Shown here: piece after piece, positions 8,501-16,764 of the stretch | Position numbering within the stretch: position 1 is the stretch's first letter | Layout: every line of letters starts with the position of its first letter | Assembly: GCF_005280195.1 (NCBI RefSeq) | Contig: NZ_SZPR01000022.1 | Coordinates: 1-61,668, forward strand | Length of the DNA stretch: 61,668 nt | Direction of reading: 5' to 3' | Source of the DNA: Streptomyces galbus | Lineage (GTDB): Bacteria > Actinomycetota > Actinomycetes > Streptomycetales > Streptomycetaceae | Notes under the pieces: generated by a model | Seen by the model: the letters and a program-made list of their open reading frames with translations, nothing else | Told to the model about the DNA's origin: nothing | The model's database searches: none | Translations under genes and position numbers: made by a program

Positions 8501-8620
8501 ATGTCCCGCACGCGCCTGACGCGCAGCGAGCGCCTCGCCCTGGCCGGAGCAGCCCTGCGCGGTGCCGCCTCCGGCATTGTCCGCGCCATCGTCACCCGGC
8601 TCCTGGAGCACCTCGCCTGA
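8501..8620 (+). CDS. 39-residue basic helical protein
   Basis: A short frame, MSRTRLTRSERLALAGAALR and on to LLEHLA, with a textbook ribosome site (GTGGAGGACCTC then ATG). It is basic at the N-terminus and otherwise a hydrophobic helix. No family recognised. It sits alone between the divergent STAND-like gene and the 3' end of the helicase gene. The strong ribosome site is the main reason to call it. Confidence 0.5.
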   Translation: MSRTRLTRSERLALAGAALRGAASGIVRAIVTRLLEHLA

Positions 8621-8718
8621 GCCATGCCCGGCCGGTCCGCCGGTACGTGTCCCGCCTTCGGAAGGGGTGGGCCGTGCCGGTGGGCGGCGGCGGGTGCAGG
8701 GGGACGGCTGCTCGGTGG

Positions 8719-11124
8719 TCAGCGCCTTGGCTCTTGCTCCTCGACCCAGGCCAGCCCGAGGTCGGCCAGCGCCTGGAGCCTGTCGACCGTCAGCTTGGCG
8801 CGCCTGCTCTTGGTGTTGGACAGGAACACGCCGAGCTTGACCTCGGTGCCGTCCGCCAACTGCTCTACGTGGGCCCTGGGGACCTTCACTGAGCCAGTGC
8901 GGGCCTTGTACTGCGCCAGCGCTGCGACGCCCCGCTCGAAGGCGCCCGAGGGCGCTGTCGACGGCTTCGCGGGCTCCAGCGGCTCCGGGGCCAGCGGCAC
9001 GATGCCGAGCTGCTGAAGGCGCTCGCGCTGCCCGTCCGTCAGGGCCTGCCAGACCTCGTACGTGCGCTGACGGGCCAGCCACTTGCCGATGTCCATGCCG
9101 TGGACCGTGAAGCCGGGCAGGACCTGCGCCTGGCCGTCTTCGTCGGCCACGAGCTCGCGCAGCGCGGCGTAGTGGCGCTGCCAGTCGGCCGGCCAGGCCG
9201 GGTTCCAGTCCGCGTCCACGGCTTCCAGCGCCGTCTTCCACTCGGGGTGGCCGTCCAGCGCGCCGGGGCGGCGGAGGTTGGACAGCCACTGCCCCACCGG
9301 CCGGTCCAGCGCCGTGGCGGAGCGGGGCGCGCACAGTGTCCAGTGCTGCTCGTAGTACGCCTTGGCGGCCTCCAGGTTCTCCTGGAACCGCTCATCCGCC
9401 AGCGACCAGACCATGCCGAGCTTCTCCAGCCGGCGGGCGCGCAGGCCGCTCATCTGCCCCGCACCGTAGGCCCGTCGCTGCTCGGCGACCCACTGCCCGA
9501 GGGGGTAGGCGCCCTCCTTGTGCCCGTACGGGACCCGGGCGTGGCCCTCGCGTTCGACGAACCGCTTGAGTGCTGCCCAGCCGCGGGCCCAGTCCTGCTT
9601 CTCGGTGTCGATGACGTTGAAGGACACCCAGTCCGCGACCATCGCCGGGTCACGCGGAGCCGCGAAGCGCAGCAGCAGACGGGATTCTTCCTCGCCTTCC
9701 TCGGGCTCCGGGCCGATGCTGACCGACGGCTGCGCGACGTCCTTCTGGGGCTCCTGCGGGATGGCCAGCAGTTCGACGGCCTCTTCGTCGTGCGCGCGCA
9801 GACCTGCTAGCACCTTCACCAAGGGGCGGTACGACCCCGAGGTGAACATGTCCTCCTGCCTTTCCCCGGGCTGGAGGAACACAGGCACGATCAGGGAGGC
9901 GAGCTTGCCCTGTCCGGGCTTTTGCCGGAGCGCGCGGCCGATGGCCTGGACGATGTCGTGCGGCGCGCCCTTGGGGTCCAGCAGGGCCACACTGTCCACC
10001 GCCCGGATGTCGACACCTTCGCCCAGGACGCGGCAGTTGGAGAGCACGGCCCGCCGCGCGGTGGTGCCGAAGCTGCCCAGGACCTCGCGCCGGTGCTCGG
10101 GCACGTGCTCCCCGCACAGCCAGTCCGCCCAGATCCGAGCCGGGTACGTCTCCGGCTCGTTGGCGTGCAGCTTCGCCGCAACCCGCTCGAGGCCCTCCGC
10201 GTAGGCCTGGGCCTCGATCGTGCGGTGGTGGAAGGTGATGCAGGTCTGCAGGTTGTGCTGCGCCATGGTGTGCAGCAGCGCGGCCTGCAGCGCCCCGAGC
10301 CGCTGCCCGCGGACCTCCTCGGTGTGCCGGTCCTCGCCCATCAGGCGTTCCGGGGTGACGACCGGGTCCTTCAGCTCCAGGACGATGATCTGGTAGCGCG
10401 CCAGCAGCCCGCGCGACACGGCCGAGGCAAGGCTGAGCTTGTACAGGACCGGCCCGAAGACCTTCTCGTCGTCCATGGAGGCCGCCATCTCGCGCGGCAG
10501 CGGGTCGCGCACTCCTTCGGCGACCTCGCGGTTCAGGCGCTCCTCCCAGATCCGCGGCGTGGCCGTCAGGTACAGCCGGCGCAGCGAGGGGATGACGCCC
10601 TGGTTGTGGACGTCGGCCCACGCCTTGCCCATCGAGCCCGACGTGCGGTGCGCCTCGTCGACCACGGTCAGGTCCATCGGGGCCAGCTGCTGGCCGTAGG
10701 CGCCCTCGAAGGCCTCCGCCAGGACGCCCAGCGAGGCGTACGTCGCGAAGACGGTCACCCGCCCCTGCCCGTGCCACAGCGCCAGCTGGATCGGGTTGGT
10801 GGTGCACCGGACCTTCAGGGTCCACAGCTCCGGGTCATCGTTGAGCGAGCACGCCGCCACCGCGGGGCCGGTGTGGCCGGCCGCGCGCCACGCCTGGACG
10901 GTCTGGGTCAGCAGGTCCAGCGTCGGCACCAGGACGAGAACGCGTCCCTTGGGGGCGATCCGCTTCGCGGCCGCCGCGGCCATGATGGTCTTGCCCGTCC
11001 CGCACGCGGCGTGCACCTGCCCGCGCAGCCCGTCGGCGGGGATCCCGCCCGGCGGGATGTCCAGGCCCCGCACGATGGCGGCGACGGCCTCGATCTGGTG
11101 GTCGCGCAGCTTGATCCCCGTCAC
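8719..11124 (-). CDS. DEAD/DEAH-box SF2 helicase with helicase-associated domains
   Basis: 801 residues from the GTG at 11124, which has AGGAAGGGA at the right distance; an ATG at 11145 lacks such a site. SF2 motifs in order: Q/I region ACGTGKT (P-loop), motif Ia LVLVPTLDLL, motif II VVDEAH, motif III LTATP, motif V RVLGEGVDI and motif VI QAIGRALR. The C-terminal 280 residues are repeated helicase-associated (HA) domains (WARGWAALKRFVEREGHARV, later FERGVAALAQYKARTGSV). Streptomyces linear replicons carry HA-domain helicases close to their telomeres (TtrA type), and this gene lies directly beside tap-tpg, divergently transcribed. Membership of that group is likely but not proved by the sequence alone. 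Confidence 0.85.
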   Translation of the reverse strand: MTGIKLRDHQIEAVAAIVRGLDIPPGGIPADGLRGQVHAACGTGKTIMAAAAAKRIAPKGRVLVLVPTLDLLTQTVQAWRAAGHTGPAVAACSLNDDPELWTLKVRCTTNPIQLALWHGQGRVTVFATYASLGVLAEAFEGAYGQQLAPMDLTVVDEAHRTSGSMGKAWADVHNQGVIPSLRRLYLTATPRIWEERLNREVAEGVRDPLPREMAASMDDEKVFGPVLYKLSLASAVSRGLLARYQIIVLELKDPVVTPERLMGEDRHTEEVRGQRLGALQAALLHTMAQHNLQTCITFHHRTIEAQAYAEGLERVAAKLHANEPETYPARIWADWLCGEHVPEHRREVLGSFGTTARRAVLSNCRVLGEGVDIRAVDSVALLDPKGAPHDIVQAIGRALRQKPGQGKLASLIVPVFLQPGERQEDMFTSGSYRPLVKVLAGLRAHDEEAVELLAIPQEPQKDVAQPSVSIGPEPEEGEEESRLLLRFAAPRDPAMVADWVSFNVIDTEKQDWARGWAALKRFVEREGHARVPYGHKEGAYPLGQWVAEQRRAYGAGQMSGLRARRLEKLGMVWSLADERFQENLEAAKAYYEQHWTLCAPRSATALDRPVGQWLSNLRRPGALDGHPEWKTALEAVDADWNPAWPADWQRHYAALRELVADEDGQAQVLPGFTVHGMDIGKWLARQRTYEVWQALTDGQRERLQQLGIVPLAPEPLEPAKPSTAPSGAFERGVAALAQYKARTGSVKVPRAHVEQLADGTEVKLGVFLSNTKSRRAKLTVDRLQALADLGLAWVEEQEPRR

Positions 11125-11242
11125 AAGCTGTTCCCTTCCTCGCATCCGGTGCGGCCCGGGCAGGCGGCGCGCATACAGCGTGACCGGCCCGGCCTCACCC
11201 TAGCATTCATTGCAAATCCAAGGCTAAAGAACTGGACATATT

Positions 11243-11257
11243 CAGAGTTAAGCTCTG
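11243..11257. promoter_or_regulatory. Inverted repeat upstream of tap
   Basis: CAGAG-TTAAG-CTCTG, a perfect 5-bp inverted repeat centred 22 nt before the tap start in an unusually A+T-rich 60-nt stretch between the divergent helicase and tap genes. Tap begins with an HTH domain, so this is a candidate operator; a TTGCAA (-35-like) lies at 11210-11215. Confidence 0.35.
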
Positions 11258-11271
11258 GTAGGGTGGGCGGT

Positions 11272-13425
11272 ATGCCGAAGCCGACTGAGGAAGAGCTGTT
11301 CGCAGCGGTGGACCAGCTGCTCGCAGGTGAACCGGATCTGCCGCCGCCGGCCGAGCGGGCCCGGCTTCGCGATGCGGCCGGGGTCAGCCAGTCCCGTCTG
11401 GCCGAAGCATTGAAGACGACGACGCAGACGGTTAAGAACTGGGAGTCCGGGCGGTCCGAGCCCCGCGCGCCGCGCCGCCAGGCGTACCTGCGACTGCTGG
11501 AGGGCTGGGCAGCCCAGCACCCGGCCGAACCCGCACCGGTCCCCGCGACCTTCACCGGACCGGCGCCCGCACCGGCCGCATCCACCCCACGGCACGTGCC
11601 CGCAGAGCAGGCCGGCGCCGCCGGCGCCCCAGCGGCAGCGGCGCTCCCCGGGACCGGCGCGCGGCCGCCGCGCCCCGCTGCAGTTGCGTCGGGCCCGGCT
11701 GTAGCGGCCCGCACGACGTCACGGCGCCCCGCGAAGCCGAAGGCGGCCGCGCCGGCCGTCGACCCGCGCTTCCCGCACGGCCCGCTCGCCGTGCTGGACG
11801 GCGACGGCTCCGCGTACGGCGTCGACGGCCTGGTGCTCGACTGCCCGGCCACCACCGTGGTGGAGCTCGTGGAGTGGACGCTGCGCGAGTCCGGCCTCGG
11901 CGCGCCGAAGCTCAACCGCTTCGGCAAGGACTCCGACCCGCTGATCGTTCTCACGGCGGCGGCCGCGGTGAAGCTCGGCCTGCCCGAGCGCCTGGAGGGC
12001 CACGAGCAGCGCCGCTCGCTGCGCCTGCCGGAGGACCACCCGGTCGTCAAGCAGGTGGCGAAGGCCAAGTGGCACCTCACGCAGCGCGGGTTCGGCCCCT
12101 GGGCACGTATCTACCGCAAGGCGCAGGGCCGCGAGCGGCAGTGCGTGCAGCTGGCGATCCTGTCGTGGGACGCCCTCGATGAGCGCTCCTGGCCCGGCGT
12201 CGCGGAGATGGAGCCGGCCGACGTCGCCCGCGTCCTGGGCGTGTACGCGCAGCGGGTCATCACCCCGCGCGGCTCCACGGCCGTCTCCGGGCTGGAGCTG
12301 ATGACGGCGCTGCGCCCGCCCACGAAGCCGGAACGCGACCCTGAGACCGGCAACTGGATCTCCGGCCACAACCCCGGCAGCCTGGGCACCGAGCCCATGG
12401 ACCCCGCGCCGCCCGAGGCCACCGCGGAGCATCCGGTCGTTGTGGAGTCCGGCTGGACGGGCGGGTTCCTCAACGAGGAGGCCTATCAGTGGGTGCGGTC
12501 GGTGGACACTCTGACCGGCGCGGAGTGCGCGCTGCCCTTCGCGGTCGGCCTGGACCTGAACACCGCTTTCCTCGCCGCCGCGGCCCGCCTGGTCGTCGGC
12601 CTGTCCGCACCGGACCACTTCGTGGGCCCGAGGTTCAACCCGAAGATCCCCGGGAGCTGGCTGGTGGACCTCTCCCACATCGAGGTCGATCCGCGCCTGC
12701 CCAGCCCGTTCACCCCGGACGGCTCCCGCCCGACGGGACCTGCCTGGTACCAGACGCACACCGTCGCCTACGCCCAGGAGCTCGGCTACGACGTCCACCC
12801 GATCGAGGCCTACCTGCGCCGCGAGACCGGCGCTTACCTGGACCCGTGGCACGACCGCCTCAAGACCGCCTACGTCGACACCCTCGCCGACCTCGGCGTC
12901 ACCAAGGACCTGGACGACCGTGCCTTCCTGGCGGCGATGGAGCAGCACAAGCAGGCCGACCCGGCCCTGGCCGCCGTCCTCGCGGCCATCAAGGCCACCG
13001 TCAAGGGCGGTATCGGCAAGCTCCGCGAGCGCCCGCAGGGCAGGAAGTACAAGGAGGGCGAGCGGTGGCCGGCCCTGAACCGGCCGACCTGGCGCCCCGA
13101 CATCCGGGCCGCCGTCATCAGCAAGGCCCGCGTCAACATGCACCGCAAACTCAGCAACATGGCGAAGATGACCGGGCTGTTCCCGCTCGCCGTGCTCTCC
13201 GACTGCGTCGTCTACCCCTCGCCGGGCGCGAGCCCGCTGGACTTCCTGCCCTACGCGGCCTCCGGCAAGCCGCAGCCGGGCGGCTTCCGCCTCGGGCCGA
13301 CGCCGGGCCTGGCGAAACTGGAGGGCGTCCAGCCGATGCTGTGGGCGGTGGAGCTGATGGAGCAGGGCCTCAATCCCGCCCGCCACATCAAGGGCGGCGA
13401 CGCCGTCCTGGACGAAGGCGAGTAG
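11272..13425 (+). CDS. tap: Telomere-associated protein Tap
   Basis: 717 residues from the ATG at 11272. The open frame continues upstream, but only as shadow of the helicase. Residues 30-80 form an XRE-like HTH (SQSRLAEALKTTTQTVKNWE), followed by a Pro/Ala linker to about residue 160 and a large conserved domain. Tap binds the 3' overhang of Streptomyces telomeres, recruits the terminal protein and takes part in end patching; work I recall also describes a priming activity. The large domain contains three segments that resemble family-B polymerase motifs A, B and C in order (see findings). The tpg gene follows after one small ORF, so the usual tap-tpg operon is present. Confidence 0.9.
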   Translation: MPKPTEEELFAAVDQLLAGEPDLPPPAERARLRDAAGVSQSRLAEALKTTTQTVKNWESGRSEPRAPRRQAYLRLLEGWAAQHPAEPAPVPATFTGPAPAPAASTPRHVPAEQAGAAGAPAAAALPGTGARPPRPAAVASGPAVAARTTSRRPAKPKAAAPAVDPRFPHGPLAVLDGDGSAYGVDGLVLDCPATTVVELVEWTLRESGLGAPKLNRFGKDSDPLIVLTAAAAVKLGLPERLEGHEQRRSLRLPEDHPVVKQVAKAKWHLTQRGFGPWARIYRKAQGRERQCVQLAILSWDALDERSWPGVAEMEPADVARVLGVYAQRVITPRGSTAVSGLELMTALRPPTKPERDPETGNWISGHNPGSLGTEPMDPAPPEATAEHPVVVESGWTGGFLNEEAYQWVRSVDTLTGAECALPFAVGLDLNTAFLAAAARLVVGLSAPDHFVGPRFNPKIPGSWLVDLSHIEVDPRLPSPFTPDGSRPTGPAWYQTHTVAYAQELGYDVHPIEAYLRRETGAYLDPWHDRLKTAYVDTLADLGVTKDLDDRAFLAAMEQHKQADPALAAVLAAIKATVKGGIGKLRERPQGRKYKEGERWPALNRPTWRPDIRAAVISKARVNMHRKLSNMAKMTGLFPLAVLSDCVVYPSPGASPLDFLPYAASGKPQPGGFRLGPTPGLAKLEGVQPMLWAVELMEQGLNPARHIKGGDAVLDEGE

Positions 13426-13428
13426 GCC

Positions 13429-13686
13429 GTGACCACCGACACCGCCCAGCCCGCTGCCTGGGGCGGATCCGGCCCGAGCTCCGCGCCGTCCCTCGAGGCC
13501 GGCGCGGAGCGGGAGCGCACGCTGGACCGCCTGGAAGCGCGCATGGAGGCCCTGCAGTTCTCGATGCGCACCCGCAGGTCCTCGCCCCGCCTCGAGCTTT
13601 GGCGGCAGGACCTGTGCGAGACACGCGAGACCTGGATCCGGCTGGCCGACCCCGACGGCCAGGACCCCACCCGTGAAGGGAACTGA
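13429..13686 (+). CDS. Small protein between tap and tpg
   Basis: 85 residues from a GTG three nt after the tap stop. The central segment is a charged helix, probably coiled coil (AGAERERTLDRLEARMEALQ). The stop is 5 nt before the tpg start. Tight spacing on both sides makes it part of the operon and, by inference, possibly of the telomere complex. Family not recognised. Confidence 0.6.
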   Translation: MTTDTAQPAAWGGSGPSSAPSLEAGAERERTLDRLEARMEALQFSMRTRRSSPRLELWRQDLCETRETWIRLADPDGQDPTREGN

Positions 13687-13691
13687 CAGCC

Positions 13692-14252
13692 GTGGCCGGA
13701 GAGATCGAAGACGCCATCGAGCGCGCCGACCAGGAGTCGTTCACCAAGGAGCCCCCCAAGACGCTGAAGGGCCAGATCGGGTTCCTGATCCGGCAGTTCG
13801 GCAGCGCGAAGGCCGTCGCGCAGGAGATCGGCGTCACCGCCGACTCCGTCAACCGCTACCGGCGCGGCGCCCGCAAGCACGCACGCCCTGACGTCGCCGC
13901 GAAGATCGAGACCGCGGTGCGGGCCCGCTGGCAGCCGCTGGTGCGCAAGCGCCGGCAGCGCCAGGCCGCCTCCAGCACCGGCATCACCGTGGAGACCCGG
14001 GCCCGCTTCGGCTACACCGCCCCCGTCGGCACGACCGACGACGGACGCTTCCGCCGCCTCACCGTCCACCTGCCCCCCGAGTACGCGCAGCGTCTCTTCG
14101 ACGCCCGAGACGCAGGCGCCAGCGACCAGCAGATGCGCCAAATCATCGCCGACGGGTTCAAGGAAATCTATTTCCAAGACGGCGGAGGACGCGCCATGGG
14201 ACTGTCGGACGTGGCAATCAACGACATCGACTACCTCGATCTCGACTACTAA
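13692..14252 (+). CDS. tpg: Telomere terminal protein Tpg
   Basis: 186 residues, the usual Tpg length. It caps 5' ends of Streptomyces linear replicons and primes end patching by accepting the first nucleotide. Residues 38-66 are an HTH (AKAVAQEIGVTADSVNRYRR), then a basic stretch (VRKRRQRQ) and the conserved STGI.VETRARFGYTAPVGTTD. Thr114 in GTTD coincides with the residue I recall as the deoxynucleotidylated Thr of chromosomal Tpg. The C-terminus ends in the typical acidic INDIDYLDLDY. The GTG start follows the small ORF by 5 nt. Presence of tap and tpg is the main evidence for a linear replicon. Confidence 0.92.
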   Translation: MAGEIEDAIERADQESFTKEPPKTLKGQIGFLIRQFGSAKAVAQEIGVTADSVNRYRRGARKHARPDVAAKIETAVRARWQPLVRKRRQRQAASSTGITVETRARFGYTAPVGTTDDGRFRRLTVHLPPEYAQRLFDARDAGASDQQMRQIIADGFKEIYFQDGGGRAMGLSDVAINDIDYLDLDY

Positions 14253-14266
14253 TTCCGGAGCCCTTA

Positions 14267-14410
14267 ATGGCGAGCATCAATTACCCGTTCCCTGACCCGC
14301 AGAACGACGCCGAACGGGCAGCGAACCGGCAGGCCGCCGACGACTACCAGCGCCAGGAAGAGGAAGGCGCCGACTTCGTCGACTGGGAGAAGGAGATGGG
14401 GTGGCGCTGA
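14267..14410 (+). CDS. 47-residue acidic protein after tpg
   Basis: A short frame starting MASINYPFPDPQNDAERAAN and ending EKEMGWR, 14 nt after the tpg stop, with GGAG upstream. Highly charged and probably helical. Its 3' end carries the ribosome site (AAGGAGATGGG) and GTG of the next gene, so the two are coupled. Unknown function; candidate telomere-operon member. Confidence 0.55.
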   Translation: MASINYPFPDPQNDAERAANRQAADDYQRQEEEGADFVDWEKEMGWR

Positions 14411-14757
14411 CAGGCCCCGCCGAAGCCCCGGCCGGCGACGATCCCGGGTTTCCGCGAGAAGTGAGGACAGCGCTCATGCGGCAGTACCACAGGGCCGGAG
14501 ACTCGGTCCTGGTCCTGACGGGCCCGGACACGGGGCAGACCTTGGTCGTCACGTCCGTCCGGATGTTCGCTGCCGACCCCGGCTACTACCTGCGAGGCGG
14601 CAGCGGCCTGTATGCCCCCGGGCAGGTCCAACTGGCCGCCGAACGAGCTGACGGCAACCCCTGCGGGAGTGTGTGCGAACCGTCGAAGCACGACGCCATC
14701 GGCACCTGTGATCACTGCCGGGGGACGTGTACGGAGCTCCCGGACCGCCAGATCTGA
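14401..14757 (+). CDS. Hypothetical protein with Cys-rich C-terminus
   Basis: 118 residues from the GTG at 14401, which overlaps the previous gene by 10 nt and has AAGGAG five nt before it; an ATG at 14476 with GAGGAC upstream would give 93 residues. The core looks like a small beta-barrel (DSVLVLTGPDTGQTLVVTSV). The tail has four cysteines (NPCGSVCEPS, then GTCDHCRGTC), a likely metal site. Family not recognised. Confidence 0.5.
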   Translation: MALTGPAEAPAGDDPGFPREVRTALMRQYHRAGDSVLVLTGPDTGQTLVVTSVRMFAADPGYYLRGGSGLYAPGQVQLAAERADGNPCGSVCEPSKHDAIGTCDHCRGTCTELPDRQI

Positions 14758-14852
14758 CGCGGACCGGGCTGCCGACCCGAACACCTCGCACGTGAACGGC
14801 CAGGACCTGCTGCACAAGCCTGCCAACGCACGACGGGATCGGAGGACGACGA

Positions 14853-15293
14853 GTGAGTGACGACGTACGCCTGATCCGCGTCCGCGCGGACGCCCCGCGT
14901 CTGGTGTGGGAGGTGCACACGCAGACCGAGCGGGTTGCCTACCTCGACGCCCTGGACGGCGATGTCCTGTGGGTGAGCCACATCGGAGTTGAGCCGCGCT
15001 ACCGCCGGCTTGGCCACGCCACCCGCCTGCTGCACGCCGTGCTGGCGCACGCCCGCTGCGGCCCCGTCGGTCTGGCGGCAGCACCCTTCCCCGCCTGGCG
15101 GGAGCAGGGGCTGCTGCACGAGGACCTGCGCACTTGGTACGCACGACACGGGTTTCACCCCGCGCCCAGTCCTCGGGACCCCTACCGCATGATCCGACCC
15201 GCCGTACGGCCTGCGGCGGCACGTCATGGCTGCGGCTGCGGCGAAGCAGAACCCGTCGAGCCCCACACGGAAGGGTCACTGCTGCTCGGATGA
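14853..15293 (+). CDS. GNAT-family N-acetyltransferase-like protein
   Basis: 146 residues, GTG start with GGAGG nine nt upstream. GNAT features: strand beta4 VLWVSHIGVEPRYRRLGHATRLL, where RRLGHA fits the acetyl-CoA pyrophosphate loop (Q/R-x-x-G-x-G/A), and the C-terminal TWYARHGFHP element. The first 35 residues are shorter than in typical GNATs. The acceptor substrate cannot be predicted. The last 25 residues include a short GCGCGEAEP stretch. It follows the tap-tpg group by 95 nt in the same direction. Confidence 0.65.
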   Translation: MSDDVRLIRVRADAPRLVWEVHTQTERVAYLDALDGDVLWVSHIGVEPRYRRLGHATRLLHAVLAHARCGPVGLAAAPFPAWREQGLLHEDLRTWYARHGFHPAPSPRDPYRMIRPAVRPAAARHGCGCGEAEPVEPHTEGSLLLG

Positions 15294-15567
15294 GGCTCGT
15301 CGTCGTCGCCTCGACCCTATTCGCATCCCGAACGCAGGCGACGTTGGAGCATGTCGTCGCGAGGACGTGACCGCGTCATGCTGATTTCGTTGGTCAGGGC
15401 GGTGCCGCTCCAAGCGCTGCGACGGTGCCCCGGCTGAAACACACCCGTACCCGTGAGGCGGGAAGTAGGCCCCAGCTGCCTGCGCGGCATCGCAGCACGC
15501 CGATGTGGCCTACCCCCGGCCACGGCCGCAGATCACGGCAGCGGCACCGGAGCCGGAAGGCATCCTC

Positions 15568-16089
15568 ATGTCCTCTCACGCCCGCCGTAACGACGCCCGC
15601 CGCTACCAAGAGGCGCTCGGGGTCTCCCACACCCAGGCGCTGCGCCAGGTCCGCGAACAACTCCCGCCGGCCTGCAGTGCCTCGCGCGCTGCGGCCGTGC
15701 CGGTTTGCGACGGCCAGGCGGTACCGCCGGTGCTGTTGGTCGCGCAGGCCGACCTCGCCCGCTGGGCGATCACGCACCTAAACGAGGTGATCGCGCTCGG
15801 GCAGCGGCTTCCGCACAACCTGGATGAGTGGGCCCGCCTGTCCTCCTACGCCATGACCGACGCCCACACCTACACCCAGATGATGGCCGGCACCAACGGC
15901 GCCTTCTTCCAGATGCTGGGCTGGGACGACGACACGATCCGCCACCACCTGCAAGTTCGCGACGCCGACCGCTACGTCACCCAGCACGCGGTCGCCCATG
16001 CAGCTGGCCTGTTCGGTCAGCCGGTCCCGGAGGGCACCGACCGCGCCACCTGGTGGACCATCGGCAGCCAGTACGCCGCCGAGGACTGA
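15568..16089 (+). CDS. Hypothetical protein
   Basis: 173 residues from the ATG at 15568, which has GGAAGG seven nt upstream. The N-terminus (RRYQEALGVSHTQALRQVRE) is a charged helix pair that I associate with plasmid-borne streptomycete proteins. The C-terminal half is all-helical (MLGWDDDTIRHHLQVRDADR). No catalytic motif or export signal. The 274 nt before it hold nothing I can recognise. Its 3' end faces a broken gene on the other strand. Confidence 0.55.
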   Translation: MSSHARRNDARRYQEALGVSHTQALRQVREQLPPACSASRAAAVPVCDGQAVPPVLLVAQADLARWAITHLNEVIALGQRLPHNLDEWARLSSYAMTDAHTYTQMMAGTNGAFFQMLGWDDDTIRHHLQVRDADRYVTQHAVAHAAGLFGQPVPEGTDRATWWTIGSQYAAED

Positions 16090-16099
16090 CCCATCGCCT

Positions 16100-16599
16100 C
16101 GACAGCGCTGCGGCGCAGTCGTCGAGGAAGATACGGCCGCGGGCGCGCCCTGTGCCCCCCGCGGTCTTGAGGGCCTGGCGAACGGCGACCAGGTCCGCGC
16201 CCTGGACACCGTGCTCCCGGCACGTCTTCCACCAGTCGTGCGTCTGCACCTCTGCCGTCGCCTCCCGCAGTTCCACCCACAGCCGGTCGTAGGCCGCGGC
16301 GTCGGCGGGGTGCCAGCGGGCTAGGGCTCGCGGCCGGCTCGCTCCTGGCCCCGTTCCTCCACCGCTGGCCACCCCTCGTGCGGCTCGCGGGACCAGGGGA
16401 GGCGCTCCTGCTGGGCGTGCAGCTCGGCGGCCCGGCTCTGGGCGTCATGCAGCGTCTGCGGGAAGTCGAGCGGGTCGAGCGGCTTCTCCTCGGCGGAGAC
16501 ATGCGCGGGGGGCCCACGCTTCGGAGCCCAATTCGAGCGACCGACAGTGCCCCGGCTCCGGCTCGTTGCGTCGTCGGCACACGCCAGGACGTCGGACAC
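16100..16599 (-). pseudogene. Conserved actinobacterial hypothetical gene with a frameshift
   Basis: Two overlapping minus-strand frames make one protein. The first (start 16599) runs DFPQTLHDAQSRAAELHAQQ, then ERLPWSREPHEGWPAVEE, and stops at 16321. The second resumes ALARWHPADAAAYDRLWVEL, then THDWWKTCREHGVQGADLVA. I recall a streptomycete family with this order (helix, LPWS.EP..W, spacer, THP.W, LK). A frameshift near 16,325-16,370 separates them. The right end is uncertain because the second frame runs on into the convergent neighbour. Confidence 0.55.
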
Positions 16600-16764
16600 C
16601 GCTTCGCCGAGGCGGGCCGACGCGAGCCCGCGGCGCCGACGGGCGCGCTCGGAGTACGGGAGTCGATCGCCCGATGTTGATCACCGCTGAGTGCGAACCG
16701 TTTCCGGTCCTCGGGGCGTCCGTACAGGCGCCGTGACACCAGGACGCCATGGAGCCGCCACAAC

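Noticed and set aside
9922..11271. Open frame continuing upstream of tap for 450 codons
   Set aside because: It lies opposite the helicase gene, has a shadow-type composition, and the ATG at 11272 starts exactly at the conserved Tap N-terminus.
11719..13386. 555-codon minus-strand frame opposite tap
   Set aside because: Shadow composition and no ribosome site; tap is supported by family match.
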